From Bostrychus sinensis (taxonomy: Eukaryota > Chordata > Actinopteri > Gobiiformes > Eleotridae), in the NCBI GenBank assembly GCA_020698575.1, contig CM036240.1, positions 29,208,711 to 29,272,710 of the forward strand: a DNA stretch of 64,000 nt, in the 5' to 3' direction. Under the pieces are notes generated by a model, which saw only the letters and a list, made by a program, of their open reading frames with translations, was not told the origin of the DNA and searched no databases. Position 1 is the stretch's first letter. Every line of letters starts with the position of its first letter. Made by a program: the position numbers and the translations under genes. Positions 1-10,559 of this stretch are shown piece after piece.

Positions 1-381
1 TAAATATTCTCTTTTAACAAATATGTATATGAACAATAAATAGCTAAGAATATATATATATTTTATAAAGTAATCATAACAAGGTCCATCTGATCAAATC
101 TGCTAAATCTGCTTGGCCAATAGTGCTACTCAAGCCGATTTTGCAACCCAAGGTAGATTATGTACCTACAGTGGAATAAATGTTTGGGAAAATTGCTTTT
201 AATTTATTTATCATGTTATTTCACAGATATAATAGTATATTGCAATGATGGCAATGTTTTGGGTTTTCATAGCAATATAGGCTTACTGAGTTTGCATTAT
301 GCTAGTTTTTGGGCTATTTTCATACACTGTTGGGTGGGTTTTGGGCAGGTTTTGAGTTGCAGTTGGGCTATTTTTGTCTCT
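1..381. other. AT-rich intergenic DNA, nothing recognised
   Basis: No coding sequence, structural RNA or repeat family was recognised here. The sequence is AT-rich with no obvious tandem structure. Confidence 0.5.
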
Positions 382-432
382 TAGACCTGGCAACCCAGCG
401 CTCTACCAGGTTATCCACTGTGGCACGCCTTA
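382..432 (-). repeat. tRNA-like SINE head fragment
   Basis: On the minus strand this reads as a tRNA-like head: a CACAGTGGATAACCTGGTAG segment resembling the start and A-box of fish tRNA-derived SINEs, followed by GCGCTGGGTTGCC. Only about 50 bp are recognisable and no tail is visible. It is probably a decayed SINE, but a chance match cannot be excluded. Confidence 0.3.
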
Positions 433-567
433 GATGTAATTTTGTCCCAATGGTTAATTCCATTATTATATGCCATGCCTTACGTCACTGTTTATCATGA
501 CTCCACATATATTCACCCAATGATGCTATTTTCTGCTGCCTATATCCCATCTGCCTCGTCATCCCAA

Positions 568-582
568 ACACACACACACACA
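568..582. repeat. (CA)n microsatellite
   Basis: Short uninterrupted CA dinucleotide run, about seven units. Confidence 0.9.
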
Positions 583-639
583 TATTCCCCATCCCGCTAA
601 TGTGCAACGCCATCTGCCATCCGCTCTAATGTGCACCCA

Positions 640-960
640 TAAGGAGCTGCTAATGTTTACTCCTCCGTGCCCTCACCTCCTAGGCCTATACTGTAGCAAC
701 CCATCTCCTCCAATAACTCTCCTAATGGCCGCCGCTCACCTTTTAAAGAACCGGTGATTAAGTCTTGGGGAGTCCCTCGGCATCTCCAAACTTTGTCTAA
801 GCATTTTGGGCCAGCTTTGCGTAGTATCGACTGCCATCCCTTCCACAACCCCTCAGCCATTGGAGAATTAAAAATCGATCTTTCCAATCAATTGCCGGGC
901 AACGTGGCTTTCCCAGCAGTTTCCGGCGAAATCCTGTGGACACTGTAAGGTCAAGTCTGC
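640..960. promoter_or_regulatory. Candidate conserved non-coding element
   Basis: Mixed-composition unique-looking block with no repeat signature. Open frames on both strands (754-948 plus, 657-887 minus) overlap and look like chance. It contains TTAAAAATCGAT and CAATCAATTG motifs of the kind bound by homeodomain factors. The regulatory role is inferred from composition and setting alone. Confidence 0.22.
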
Positions 961-1135
961 CAAAAGCTTTCACTGGGAAGACATTAAGTTTTTTGCCCCC
1001 AAAAAATCATTACCTAGCATGACATAACCCAAGCTGTTCTCATTGCATCCCTACTGTAAAAGCCATTAAAAACTCTAATGGAATTCCAAATCATCATCAA
1101 CCTAACGTTATGCATATAGTGGTATATTGATGTCC

Positions 1136-1154
1136 TTTTTTTTTTTTTTTTTTG
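1136..1154. repeat. poly-T tract
   Basis: Uninterrupted run of 19 T. Confidence 0.9.
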
Positions 1155-1164
1155 AGCAGAAATA

Positions 1165-1435
1165 GCCAGGATCAATGAAGCAATTCAAGTGGCCACTCTA
1201 GTGCTGGAGTGTGGCGCGCTTTAATTACCTCCAGTGCAGATGGCCCTGATGAGGAAAAGGACTCTTAATTGAGAAAAGGACAGGCAAGAGAGGGGCGGAC
1301 CATGGAGGCACTCAAGAGAGGACCGTTCGTTGAGGCCATGTCCTCAGATCTGCTCGAGTGGTCAGTGATTCATGATGCCGGAGTGGACAAATAATGCATT
1401 TTAATGAGGCTGGAAAAAGGGGTTTTCCTCACGTA
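1165..1435. promoter_or_regulatory. Candidate conserved non-coding element
   Basis: Non-repetitive block with several homeodomain-type cores (GCTTTAATTACC, CTTAATTGAG, ATGCATTTTAATGAGG) and E-box-like CAGATG/CAGATC sites, and no credible reading frame. This is typical of gene-desert enhancers in vertebrates, but no alignment is available. Confidence 0.3.
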
Positions 1436-2257
1436 TGGATAGATATAGATGAGGAAGAGCAATGTAAAAAATGAGATAAGGGTTATCATTGAACAGTCGC
1501 TTTTGGAACTACGTATTTGGTCAAAGTATCTTGGTTGTAACTCTCTATCTTAATGGCTCTGGGCTCCAGAGAAAGTATCTCTGACCAGCCCAAACCAGAT
1601 CATCCTCCTTTGTTCTGAGCATGCTAATGGTCCAAAAAATCAGTTCCTTCTCTAGTTACCCTTCTGTCAAAAATGCTTGCCCAGATGTGGTCTTAGCAAT
1701 AAGTGGTCACAAGCCAGTGGACTTTTTGTGCCAGTGCCAGGCTTGAATACATGGAGAGGGTTGCATCAGGAAGTTTTTTCAGTAATGGAGTAATCTAATT
1801 CATTACTTTTCCCATGGGCATGTTACTTTAAGGAGGAGACAGAGGAGGAGTGGCTGTAGCGGCTGCAGTCAGAGCAGAGAGACTTGAGCAAGGTCCAGGA
1901 CTTAATAGTTTGTGAGTTTGCCCAGGAAAGGAGCAGGAAAACGCAATAGGGCTCTAGTGCAGCTGCGGGGCAGAGACTGTCACCGCTGCACTTTGACTTT
2001 CTCTCTGTGGCTCTGCAGCGCGTTGGGCCATTCTATGGCTCCTGTCACGCATTAAAATTGTAACGCATGGCCCCCTCATAGTTTAATTCTGACGAAGCCC
2101 CTCTCATCGTCAAACGCCGCCAAGGCACTCATGGCTCCCAGCCCAAAAGCCCAGGGACCTCAGCGGGAGCTCTGCAAACAACATCAATAAGAGCAGGGCT
2201 GTACACATCACAGAGGACACAGAGGTCCGGACCTCACTGTTAAATATGTTTACTGTA
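1436..2257. other. Unassigned non-coding DNA
   Basis: No family recognised. The part at about 1970-2180 is more GC-balanced and could belong to a conserved element. The rest shows nothing distinctive. Confidence 0.4.
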
Positions 2258-2420
2258 GTTATAGATTTAAACTAGAACAAAACCAAGCCTAAACTAGGCC
2301 TACACCAGAACTAAACCATTCTTAATCTAGATCTAAACCAGGTCTAAACCATTCTTAAACTAGGTCTAAACCATGTCTAAACCAGGATTAACCCAGGACT
2401 AAACCTGGCCTCAACCTAAG
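2258..2420 (+). repeat. Degenerate CTAAACCAGG array (copy 1)
   Basis: About 160 bp built from imperfect 10-12-bp units of the form TCTAAACCAGG / ACTAAACCTGG, with ten or more recognisable units. The same units recur in this window at 18.07-18.25 kb and 53.42-53.49 kb in the same orientation, and at 6.2-6.35 kb and 20.8-20.9 kb in the opposite orientation. The origin is unknown. In the two inverted copies the array lies just inside a hAT-like terminus, so it may be the internal part of a non-autonomous hAT family. Confidence 0.75.
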
Positions 2421-2484
2421 TCAATGGACCTCATTAAAGGATCTAAAACTTCTATTATGTTTTATTGTTCTAACATAGTAAATA

Positions 2485-2600
2485 ACGTCTTAGTTACCTT
2501 GCCTAGTAACTAGTTACTTACATAATGCAGTAACTGAATTAGTAACTCAGTTAGTTGAGTTAGTAACTCAGTTACTTTCTGGAAAAAAATAACTTGCAAC
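2485..2600. repeat. GTTACT/AGTAAC-rich short repeat
   Basis: Alternating AGTAACT and AGTTACT words (for example TAGTAACTCAGTTACTTTCT) form overlapping direct and inverted repeats able to fold into hairpins. Similar AGTTACTTTTT-type segments are common in fish miniature transposons, so this is probably a terminus of one. Confidence 0.45.
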
Positions 2601-3184
2601 TATAATTACATCAATTTTTTAAGTAAGCCTGGGTCGCCGCTGACACTTTTTGTGCTGACCAGGGGCAGCGTGAGGTGACCAAAGTTGGCCTGCTCTTTCT
2701 GATGGTGGTTGAGTGTTGGATTGGTGGCATTAAGATGGATATAAAAGGAGCATTTCAAAAAGAAGGAGTATGAGTTTGGAATGCTGAGGTTAGAGCTGCC
2801 TGACAGAAGGCCTAGAGGAGGAGATTTATGTAGTGAAAGAGGACATGAAGGGAGGGAAGTATCTTGTATCCTGGTAAATACTGTCCAAGAACTTTGGCAC
2901 ATCAAATAAACTGACATTTCAAATTGAAAACTGCTCAATGGTCAAATAAAACCTATTTCAAATCTCACTGCAGAGGCCAGAAGACGACATTGTTTATGGG
3001 TTGTATGGTACTGAAGCCTGGTTTTCTCTGTATCCTTGTTGACAATAAAAACACTATTAAATCATACCAAACTAAACTATAATATAGGGTGAAAATGGGG
3101 TCATGCTGTTTCTATAAATGAACCAATTCGGTTTTCCCCAACTTTGAAAGAGTGCATGTTAAATTGTGACTGTGACTGTAGCCG
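2601..3184. other. Unassigned non-coding DNA
   Basis: A 110-codon minus-strand frame (2606-2938) crosses this stretch but has no recognisable domain. Nothing else was identified. Confidence 0.4.
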
Positions 3185-3450
3185 CCACACCGTCTCTCAG
3201 CAAGGGTCTTGGTCGCACATGTCTCCTGATTAGAAGGACTGAGCCTGGGGTTGGAAATCTTCTTGCACACAAACCCCACTGCCTAATTGGTCACAGCGTG
3301 AATTTATTTTTTTGCTAGGGAAATGTGGAAGCGGCGGCGAAATCTGTGAACATTCCCGCTAAGAACTGTAACTGTGTGTTAATGAAGCATGGGCCTGAGC
3401 CATTTAATTAAATTGTTTTGTGTGCAGTGGAAGTGACTTGACAGGGGTCT
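3185..3450. promoter_or_regulatory. Candidate conserved non-coding element
   Basis: Unique-looking block with CTAATTGGTCAC, GTTAATGAAGC and CATTTAATTAAAT cores, and no repeat or coding signature. Regulatory function is inferred from composition only. Confidence 0.28.
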
Positions 3451-4309
3451 GGCAATGGGTTCCGGATGTTTCCCAGCATTCCTCTGGGACCTCATCCAGC
3501 CCCCCCTCTTGACCCACCAAATGACCACTACTGTATCTTCAAAGCACTGTGGCAAAAATGAGAATTTTCAAAGAAGAAATCCAGTGTTTTGTTTAAAATA
3601 CTTGCAGCACACACTGGACTTGTTTTTTTCTTTTTTCTTAGACGTGGTAGTTTTGGCTCTAAAGGTCATCCTGTCCAGTGGAGTTTTGGTTTTCTACTTT
3701 TTGATATCTGAAATCATGCCTTTATTTGACCCCAGTGGGGAAAAATAGCACAATTATTGCCATCTTTTTGCAGACATTTAGCAAATAGAGGAAGTAGTTT
3801 GACTGTAATGGCATTTTCAAAGGCGTCCCATAGATCAGATGCAGCTGTGTGTTTGGTCACAGTGTTGTGGTCATTTGGAGGCCACTGTTTGAAAAATGAC
3901 AATTCAAGTTGGAAGTGTCTTGTGGTTTCTGGAAATGTTTTTTTGTTTGGTATTACCCCGTTTTCATGATTTGCCTTGAGTGTATACTTTGGCCAAACAG
4001 CCTTATGATGTTAACAATTAGTCCAATGTATATTAATAAAGAAAAGCTCATGGGTGGTAAAGCTACTCAGTTTTAAACTTTAAAAAAGTTTTAAAAAAAG
4101 TGTTGAATCTGTTATTTTATGGCACATGAAATTCCAGAATAAACTGTTTCCAGTCCAACCAATAGGTGGAATTTTTTCACCCTGGACTGAAGGTCAAAAC
4201 AAAATACTTTGCCATTAGAGTCTGCGAGCTGTATAAAGTCCCCAAAGTGGCGTTTAGAATAATACTACTCAGTAAAAGTACTCAGCAGAAACTCTTACAA
4301 TATGCAATC
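3451..4309. other. Unassigned non-coding DNA
   Basis: Short frames at 3455-3748 (plus), 3714-3902 (minus) and 3757-3969 (plus) show no known domain. No repeat family was recognised. Confidence 0.4.
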
Positions 4310-4720
4310 TGTGGCTGTGTCCAAATGTCCTCCCTAAACCTTATACAGTGCATTATGCAGCCATTTTGTGCTGGTGTCTGAATGTTTGGTGAATGAAAAA
4401 GTATTTCCTACAAAGTAATTTCCCACAATGCATCAGTAAATGTAATGGACAGCAATGGTTACTAGATAGTTAATATAGACCAGAATCTTTTGTGAGTTTT
4501 GGAGAACAGTGGCACCAAGACATGCTATTTTTACTTTCTTTCATGTTATAATCAATAATTAGCTTGTAAAGCGACTTTGAGTGTGTAGAAAAGTGCTATA
4601 TACAACTAATGTATTATTATTATGATTATATTTATGAATAAATTGCTCTTAAATAACCTTTACAATGTAAAATTGATAATGTTAGCTTACCTTAGCTTAT
4701 ATTGATGATAGCCTCCCTCT
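4310..4720 (+). mobile_element. Dispersed DNA repeat, copy A (paired with 9.43 kb)
   Basis: This stretch aligns by eye with 9425-9645: shared landmarks are GCAGCCATTTT, the GTCTGAATGT / GTCCGAATGT step, GAATGAAAA, a CACAATGCAT/CATAATGCAT step, TTGGAGAACAGTGG, CATGCTATT, TTGCTCTTAAA, and CTTAGCTTRTA followed by GATGATAGC. The opening GGCTGTGTCCAAATGTCC resembles the ends of abundant fish miniature elements that begin GGCTGTGTCC. This copy is longer because a SINE tail (4561-4630) sits inside it. The superfamily was not determined. Confidence 0.6.
4561..4630 (+). mobile_element. SINE 3' tail inserted in repeat copy A
   Basis: The GTAAAGCGACTTTGAGTGTG...AAAAGTGCTATATA motif ending in a TATTATTAT tail is the well-known 3' end of a fish SINE/LINE partnership. 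The same motif recurs at 61.58 kb. It interrupts repeat copy A relative to copy B at 9.43 kb, so it inserted after that repeat had spread. Confidence 0.6.
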
Positions 4721-4784
4721 TAAGGCAAAAAGAACTGCAATAACTCAGTCTAGTTTATTCATCATAGGTCGATATGCTGCTACG

Positions 4785-4827
4785 TGGACTTTTTTGAACT
4801 TTTAACCTTGTTATAATGTTGTTTGCA
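4785..4827 (+). mobile_element. T2/Kolobok-like MITE, 5' fragment (copy 1)
   Basis: Only the segment with ACCTTGTTATAATGTTGTT and the preceding CTTTTTTGAACTTTTA is left. It matches the 5' interior of the MITE copies at 11.19, 49.72 and 56.67 kb. Orientation is the same as theirs. It abuts an AAAT microsatellite. Confidence 0.5.
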
Positions 4828-4829
4828 CC

Positions 4830-4873
4830 TAATAAATAAATAAATAAATACATAAATAAATAAATAAATAAAA
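4830..4873. repeat. (AAAT)n microsatellite
   Basis: About eleven AAAT units with one CAT interruption. Confidence 0.9.
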
Positions 4874-5599
4874 ATACCTGGGGAATTATTTAGTTTCATC
4901 TATGCATGTTTGAGTAATCCTGTATGCTCAAGCTGTGTCTTTTGCAAGAGCTCTACATAGACACGTGAAATCAGGAAGTACTCTCTTCTGTTTCTAAAGC
5001 ACATACACAGTCACATGTCAGCTCTTAAACTGCAGTCACTACAAAGCCTGATTTTGTTGTGCAATTACACAAATCCTCTTTCATGTTCTTTGTACTTAAA
5101 GTTCATTTATTCATTCTTCATTTGTTCCTTTCATGAAAATGCACAATAATACAATGTATATTTAACACAATGTCATAAGCAAAACATTTTCATGACTAGA
5201 AAGGAGCTGTGGGAAGAATATAATTTTTTTTTTTTCTTCTGCCCCTTCACTTAATCCTAAAAGAAAAAATCTTAGATGGCTTTACCCATAGCTTTTTTTG
5301 CTGCATACACCATCAATAATTAATCAAGTTCACTGAATACTGAGTACCTTTACATCTACTTTCACTATTTTACAGTACTTGTAGTTGACTGCAATGTTTG
5401 TTCCCCTCTGCGTGTAGTATCTATTTACAACTATATAGTTTATCTGTTGACTTGGTTGCCATGGTTGTCTTTTTAACTCTTGTCCATTTATCCATCCACC
5501 TCTCTCTCTGGACTTGTTTACGTCTCCCTTCAGTCTTATCTTTCATTCCTCTAAACATCTCCCCTAGTCTCGGCTCATTCATTTGATCTCCCGGCGGCC
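4874..5599. other. Unassigned non-coding DNA
   Basis: AT-rich with a poly-T run near 5225. Frames at 5398-5586 (plus) and 5421-5615 (minus) overlap and look like chance. Confidence 0.4.
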
Positions 5600-6010
5600 A
5601 TCTTTGAACTCCCACATTATTGTAACTTTATAACATGATAATGGCGCCATTTATTCATGCCGCAGTTAATTTGAGTTCATTCTAATTAATTCATTTTTCC
5701 TCGTCTCCTTGTCTTTTATGGGCTGTTTTTCAGTTCGACTCTAAAACCCTGACCTTTTACACACAGCCACAGAGCCAAGAAATATGCCCCCCCCCCCCAA
5801 AGCCATAATCACATTACAGTAAGTGATTTATTTGGGAAGCTATGGTTGTTTGCTAATATTTCAGACTCGGTTTTATAAAGCGGGCTTAATGCGCAGAGGC
5901 ACAGGCATAATTGAAACATGATTAAAATGGAAGCCGGAGGCCTCGATCGAAAAGCCATGAATGTAAAATGTACACACACAGAGATTACTCATTAGCTGAC
6001 TGTGATTGAA
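5600..6010. promoter_or_regulatory. Candidate conserved non-coding element
   Basis: Block with TCTAATTAATTC, GGCATAATTGAAAC, CATGATTAAAATGG and CATTAGCTGACTGTG cores, and no repeat or coding character. A C12 run (5787-5798) interrupts it. The density of homeodomain-type cores resembles developmental enhancers. This is inference. Confidence 0.32.
5787..5798. repeat. poly-C tract
   Basis: Uninterrupted run of 12 C. Confidence 0.9.
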
Positions 6011-6152
6011 CAGAGTTTATTCACATTCAGAAGTACTGCGTCTGAAACTGTTTATGTAAATGGTAAAGCATATGAATAACAATGCATTGTGGGAAAATGT
6101 ATGGTGATGCTTGTGCTGTGGTGGTATGTTCTGAAACCATAGTCATTTAGAC

Positions 6153-6350
6153 ACTAGTAGTTTCCAAACTGGCACCATTGGTGGTACTAGGGCTCTTTGT
6201 AGTGGGGCTGACCTTTTAGACCATGTTTAGACCTGATATAGACCTGTTTAATTCCTGATCAATTCTGATTAAGACGTGGTTAAGTCCTGGTTAAATTCTG
6301 GTTAAATACAAATTAAATCCAGGTCAAGTCTTGGTCAGGACCTGGTTTTA
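6153..6350 (-). mobile_element. hAT-like terminus with inverted CTAAACC array (copy 2)
   Basis: It begins CACTAGTAGTTTCCAAACTG, then CCATTGGTGGTACTAGGG, which parallels the hAT-type end at 20.70 kb (CAGTGGTTCTCAAACGGG ... CATTGGTGGTAC). The following ~130 bp are units such as GTTTAGACCTG, GGTTAAGTCCT and GGTTAAATTCT, the reverse complement of the arrays at 2.26 and 18.07 kb. No far terminus or target duplication was found. Confidence 0.5.
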
Positions 6351-7339
6351 TTTTAGCAGAAGAAAATGTTTTTTGGAAATGCAAATATTTTGTAATATAC
6401 GTGGAACAAGAACCATTGATGTAGACAGTTCTGTATCTGTACATTGTCTCACAATGACAGGTTTAAAGAACCATTATGTTATTACATAGATTTATCTCTT
6501 TACAATACAATACATTATACTTTATTGTCCCCTTGGGCAAATTTATTTTGGACTCGTGCTGTTGTGCTTTACAATAAAAAAACAGATAAAATACAAATCA
6601 TCCACAGACACATCACTTCTGCTCACATTCACATCATGCATTTTCAAAAGAAACTCCAATTAAGGCTGCATGAGCCCACACAAGTCAGAAAAAGGCATAT
6701 AGTTTGTGGCTAATCAAGAACACTTTTTCTGACAAAAAGGCCAAATCTAGGGTTGCAAATCAGAGAAAGTTATTTAGGTCTAGTGGGCCAAAAAAATGCC
6801 ATCACTTTTCCATTTTCCACTTATGTATTAGCTACTTTGAACCAGAGGCAGATATCTAACCTGGCAAAACCCAGATAGATACTGTATCTGTAGCACTCTG
6901 CTTTGCAAAGAGCTCTAACATTATACTTTATCAAACTGGGATGTCTCTCACTGAAAACAACTGTATAGGGGACAAACTTTCAGCAGAATGTTTGGTGGAT
7001 TAAGTGCCAGCAAAGGTCCATCTACAATGATTTGTTTTAGCCAATCACAAGTCATGTAGCTAAACAACAAACCATTTACAATAATTAAAACAATTTTTAA
7101 AATGTTGTTGGAAGATATTGCTGTTTTTGTAAATGTATAGCTATTGCTAAGAGCCCACCCACTCATGACCGTACTACTATGCCAAATGCCAAGATTGTCA
7201 TTGTGTAGGGCTACTACAAGACAGACTGAAATGCATAGACAATCACGCTGATACAATATGCACTGCAGTTCAATTCAAGCTGTGGTGCGTGATCAGTGAA
7301 GCTGCTTTTAGCTACTTCTGACACTAATATACTGTATTT
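6351..7339. other. Mostly unassigned non-coding DNA
   Basis: A short ACTTTATTGTCCCCTTGGGC segment near 6520 matches a phrase common in fish interspersed repeats. Short frames at 6444-6713 and 6948-7256 have no domain. Nothing else was identified. Confidence 0.4.
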
Positions 7340-7462
7340 ATTGTAGATGTTTTCTCCTCTTTCTCTTCTGTACTGCATGTTTCTCAAGCTGCCTCTTGGC
7401 CAGGTGAGAATTGGTTCTCAAGGGGCTTGCCTGGTTAAATAAAGGTCGAATAAAATATAAAT
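7340..7462 (+). mobile_element. LINE 3' tail (L2-like)
   Basis: The sequence CTTGGCCAGGTGAGAATTGG ... GCCTGGTTAAATAAAGGTCG then AATAAAATAAA follows the pattern of the 3' ends of fish L2-type LINEs (TTGGCCAGG ... CCTGGTTAAATAAAGGTTAAATAAA). Only the 3' untranslated tail is present, a typical 5'-truncated insertion. The family name is from memory of that tail. Confidence 0.55.
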
Positions 7463-7754
7463 GAAACCCTCCCACCCTCCCAGCCTAACCCACCATTTGG
7501 AAACCACAATAAACTAGACAAATTAACTGTTATGTAATACCAGCCTTATTATAAATGAATGGGTACCAATGAACAACCTCATTTGATCATAAGATTGAAG
7601 TAAATTGTACACAACTCTCACAAATCCTTAGCAGACGCTGTTCTGAGTTTCACTTTCAGTCATATGCTTTGAAGAAATGAAGCCTTCTTGGTGTAGATTG
7701 AAATAAACTGTCAACACAAGAAGCATTATGTTTGATAAATAAAAGTGCCTCCAA

Positions 7755-7990
7755 GCAAGAAAGTTATGGGTTTGATTCTTGCCGACTGCGTATCCTCCCG
7801 ATGTTACTGTGGGTCCTCTCCAGGTTCTCCAGCTTCCTAGTGAACAGATGTCTGTCTGAGTGTTTCTGTGTGTGCTGTGTGTGTGTGTCAGCACCGTGAC
7901 AAAGTGTCATCTGTATGGGGTCTACACTGCCTAAGGCCCATAGCTGCTGAGATATGCTCCGCTCACCTGCAACCTGAAACAGAACCAAAA
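7755..7990 (+). mobile_element. SINE (tRNA-like head, fish V-SINE-like body)
   Basis: A B-box-like GGGTTTGATTCTTGCC is followed by CTCCAGGTTCTCCAGCTTCC, GTCTGTCTGAGTGTTTCTGT, GTCAGCACCGTGACAAAGTG and finally CTGCTGAGATATGCTCCGCT then CACCTGCAACC. This order matches widespread fish SINE bodies that end with GGGATAGACTCCAGCTCACC. The A-box side is decayed. Overlapping minus-strand frames here are not genes. Confidence 0.55.
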
Positions 7991-7995
7991 GAAGA

Positions 7996-8577
7996 TGGGG
8001 TTTATGAAATGTTTATAAAATGTGTGCTACTGTGTGATTTCCACAGCTCCCAACTTCACTTAACTAGATCTGACTTGGCTAATAATGCTAATCCAAATTA
8101 TTTTTATTTTTGCAATATTTAAAACTGTTACTACAAATTTGTTTAATATTATAAGTAAACACATCTATTGACTTTGGTCCATTCTCGACTCTATTTTCCC
8201 TTTGCCTTCTATCAACAATCCTTAAGCAGTGTTTAGCTTTGAAGGCCTTATCTGTGCGAACATCAAAGCCCTCACTAAACACCGTCTGGGTTCACTTCCG
8301 CACTTCACTTCACTTCACTCGGGCCTTTGTTGTATTTTGCTCCGAACATAAATGATGCGAGGCACTTTTGGACTCCTACAAACATCAGACTCTCACTTTT
8401 AGTTGTCCCTCGAGGGTTACATTAAAGGCCCAGTTTAACTCCACCCACAGTCGAGTTGGAGATGGGAAAGTGACAGAAATTGCGTTTGAGGCATTCAGTG
8501 ACAAAAGAGGAGTGAGAGACCGATTATCAAAAAGAGTATAGTATTTGTGGATTTATTACTTAGTTTCTAAAACTTGG
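7996..8577. other. Unassigned non-coding DNA
   Basis: It contains a short CACTT pentamer run near 8305 and otherwise nothing recognised. Confidence 0.4.
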
Positions 8578-8745
8578 GCTGACATTGGCTCAGGAGGTAG
8601 AGTCATCATAGAGTAATTTTGTCGTTGTGTCCTTGGGCAAGGCTTCACCCATCTTGCAGGTGTTACTTGTGTTAGTGTGATTGTGTGTTTGGTGGTGATT
8701 GGAGAGGCACTAAAATTTGAGTGGGAGAAACCAGCAGAGGTGAAG
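8578..8745 (+). mobile_element. tRNA-derived SINE, same family as 59.7 kb
   Basis: ATTGGCTCAGGAGGTAGAGT fits the Pol III A-box. After a gap where the B-box should be comes GTTGTGTCCTTGGGCAAGGC then TTCACCCATCTTGCAGG, which matches the minus-strand copy at 59675-59872 (GTTGTGTCCTTGGTCAAGAC ... CACCTTGCC). The B-box appears deleted here. Confidence 0.55.
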
Positions 8746-8774
8746 AAATCTGCAACACTCAAGCTAAACTAGTG

Positions 8775-8880
8775 CAATTCTCAATAATATTCTGAATTCT
8801 CATGCATACACCAGGTTTGAACTTACAACCTTCTGCTCCCCAAGCAGAATGCCAAGCTGCCAAACTGACACACTTGGTTA
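8775..8880 (-). mobile_element. tRNA-like SINE fragment
   Basis: Minus strand: GTGTCAGTTTGGCAGCTTGG gives an A-box-like start and GTAAGTTCAAACCTGG a B-box-like sequence. This is a tRNA-like head without a visible tail. Confidence 0.4.
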
Positions 8881-8984
8881 AATAAATGAAAATAAACTGT
8901 ATTTGAATTTTATGATACCTATTATATATCTTAACTTTAAAGGTTAAGTCTCTGCTCTGCTTGAAAGTACACCATTTAGTAGGA

Positions 8985-9330
8985 ATGTCACAATATGCAT
9001 ATTTTACAGTATGGTATTTCATATTAATCTTTTGGTTAGATATTTACTGTGATATTGTGGTGAGGCTCACGTGTTGTAGAAAAGCTCGTGATAACAAAGT
9101 TATCCAGATGAGTCGTTCATGATTTCGTTATTGTGATATCAGTTAAGCAAAAGATTAAGACTGAAAACATGTTTAATAACAATAATTTTGTCATGTTAGC
9201 TGTACTGAAATGGAGCAAAGGATTGTGGTCTATGTAGTTCCCTCAGCTTTTATTCCATTCTGCTGCAAATCCTATATTGTGAGACTTGATTTTGCAATAT
9301 CATGATATTGCCAATATTGTTACATAATTT
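8985..9330. repeat. Possible decayed element with CAATAT-rich ends
   Basis: It opens AATGTCACAATATGCATA and closes with TTGCAATATCATGATATTGC. CAATAT/ATATTG words are over-represented and fold on one another. A similar phrase occurs at 53.26 kb. Boundaries and family are uncertain. Confidence 0.3.
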
Positions 9331-9424
9331 ATATTCTGCCTAGGTAAACCATTTTTTTGTCCTGCTAGCAACCTTTGACAAATATTAGCCATGGTGGCCA
9401 GTGAGAAAAAAAGAAAATGTCAAG

Positions 9425-9645
9425 CCCTGGTGAGCAGCCATTTTATAGTAGTGTCCGAATGTCTCGTGAATGAAAAGTTGTGCTCTCAAAATTCCCCATA
9501 ATGCATTTGTTGGAGAACAGTGGGGCTCTGCCATGCTATTGTTTCCTTGTGTTGCTCTTAAAAGACCCTTTACAGTGTAAAATCCGCTAATGTCAGCTTG
9601 CCTTAGCTTGTACAGATGATAGCATCCCTCTCTCTATGGTACCTG
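9425..9645 (+). mobile_element. Dispersed DNA repeat, copy B (paired with 4.31 kb)
   Basis: Homologous in order and orientation to 4310-4720, without the SINE insertion. Shared anchors include GCAGCCATTTT, TTGGAGAACAGTGG, TGCCATGCTATTG, TTGCTCTTAAAAG, GCTTGCCTTAGCTTG and GATGATAGCATCCCTCTC. Divergence is substantial, so the family is old. Confidence 0.6.
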
Positions 9646-9769
9646 AAGGTACAGTATCTGATCACTGAAATTACAAAAGAATAAATGAAATTTAAAAAAT
9701 AATAAAGATACCAAACTGGTCAAAAAACGTTTAACTTTCACAATCACAATTTTGTCAAAAAATAAGTCA

Positions 9770-9972
9770 CTTCCTTTCTGAGGCCTCAAAACGCTCAGTT
9801 CCACAAACTGCCACCTCTCCTACAAACCCCCGCCCACTCCAGGAAGCACTGCCCAATCAAAAAGCCCTCTACATTCAGTCTGCTCGGTGCACAGCTGTTT
9901 CCACTGAATACTCACATTTTTTTTGTTTTTAATTTTGTAGTAAAATGGCATCATGCAAAATGTTGACGGAAG
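9770..9972 (+). mobile_element. T2/Kolobok-like MITE, internal fragment (copy 2)
   Basis: It runs from TTTCTGAGGCCTCAAAACGC through CCCACTCCAGGAAGCACTG, CAATCAAAAAGCCCTCTACA and GTAAAATGGCATCATGCAAA, the conserved core of the family. Both TTAAAGGGG termini are missing. The minus-strand frame at 9820-10002 lies over this repeat and is not a gene. Confidence 0.7.
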
Positions 9973-9975
9973 TAT

Positions 9976-10559
9976 ATATTCCAGTACGTTTATTCTGAAC
10001 ATAAAATATACCGTAAAACTAAAACTACTAAACTACTTTATATCATGAATTTGAGTTTAAAAGAAAAAAAAGTAAGTATAAAATGTCATTGTACTAATGC
10101 ACACAAATGTTTTTTCTAACTACATTTTGAAGGATCAATAACATGTATGAGTGAGGAGGTACTCCGGATATGACAAAAAATCCCAGGGGTTACACGAGAC
10201 AATAAAGTTTGGAAAACACTGCATCAGAGCACAGACAACAAATTATTTTAATATTATTACATCTGAAAAGAAAAATGGTATTAAATGGGTTAAATCTGTT
10301 TTTTTCTGCAAGACACACAATTGTAAATGTGTTATTTTGATGTTATGTTTGACTATGTAGTGCATAATTTCACACAATGCACCGTTAACCAGTTGAAAAG
10401 TGCAGACCATAACTCTGCAGCTCTATAGTTGTGGAGCACTATACAAGTCACTTCATATTCCATACTTGACACAGTGTCTATCAATAACATGCATTCTACA
10501 TTCACTTCTGCTGCCCTAAAGTCTGCATCATACCCTGACAGATATTCTCCATCTTGCCC
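9976..10559. other. Unassigned non-coding DNA
   Basis: AT-rich and without repeat signature. Short frames 10151-10360 and 10353-10598 show no domain. Confidence 0.4.

Noticed and set aside
2258..2420. Regularly spaced CTAAACC units as a possible CRISPR array
   Set aside because: Units are 10-12 bp, contiguous and degenerate with no unique spacers, and the DNA is vertebrate.
2606..2938. 110-codon minus-strand frame
   Set aside because: No domain, no conserved motif, and no splice context. Consistent with chance in AT-rich DNA.
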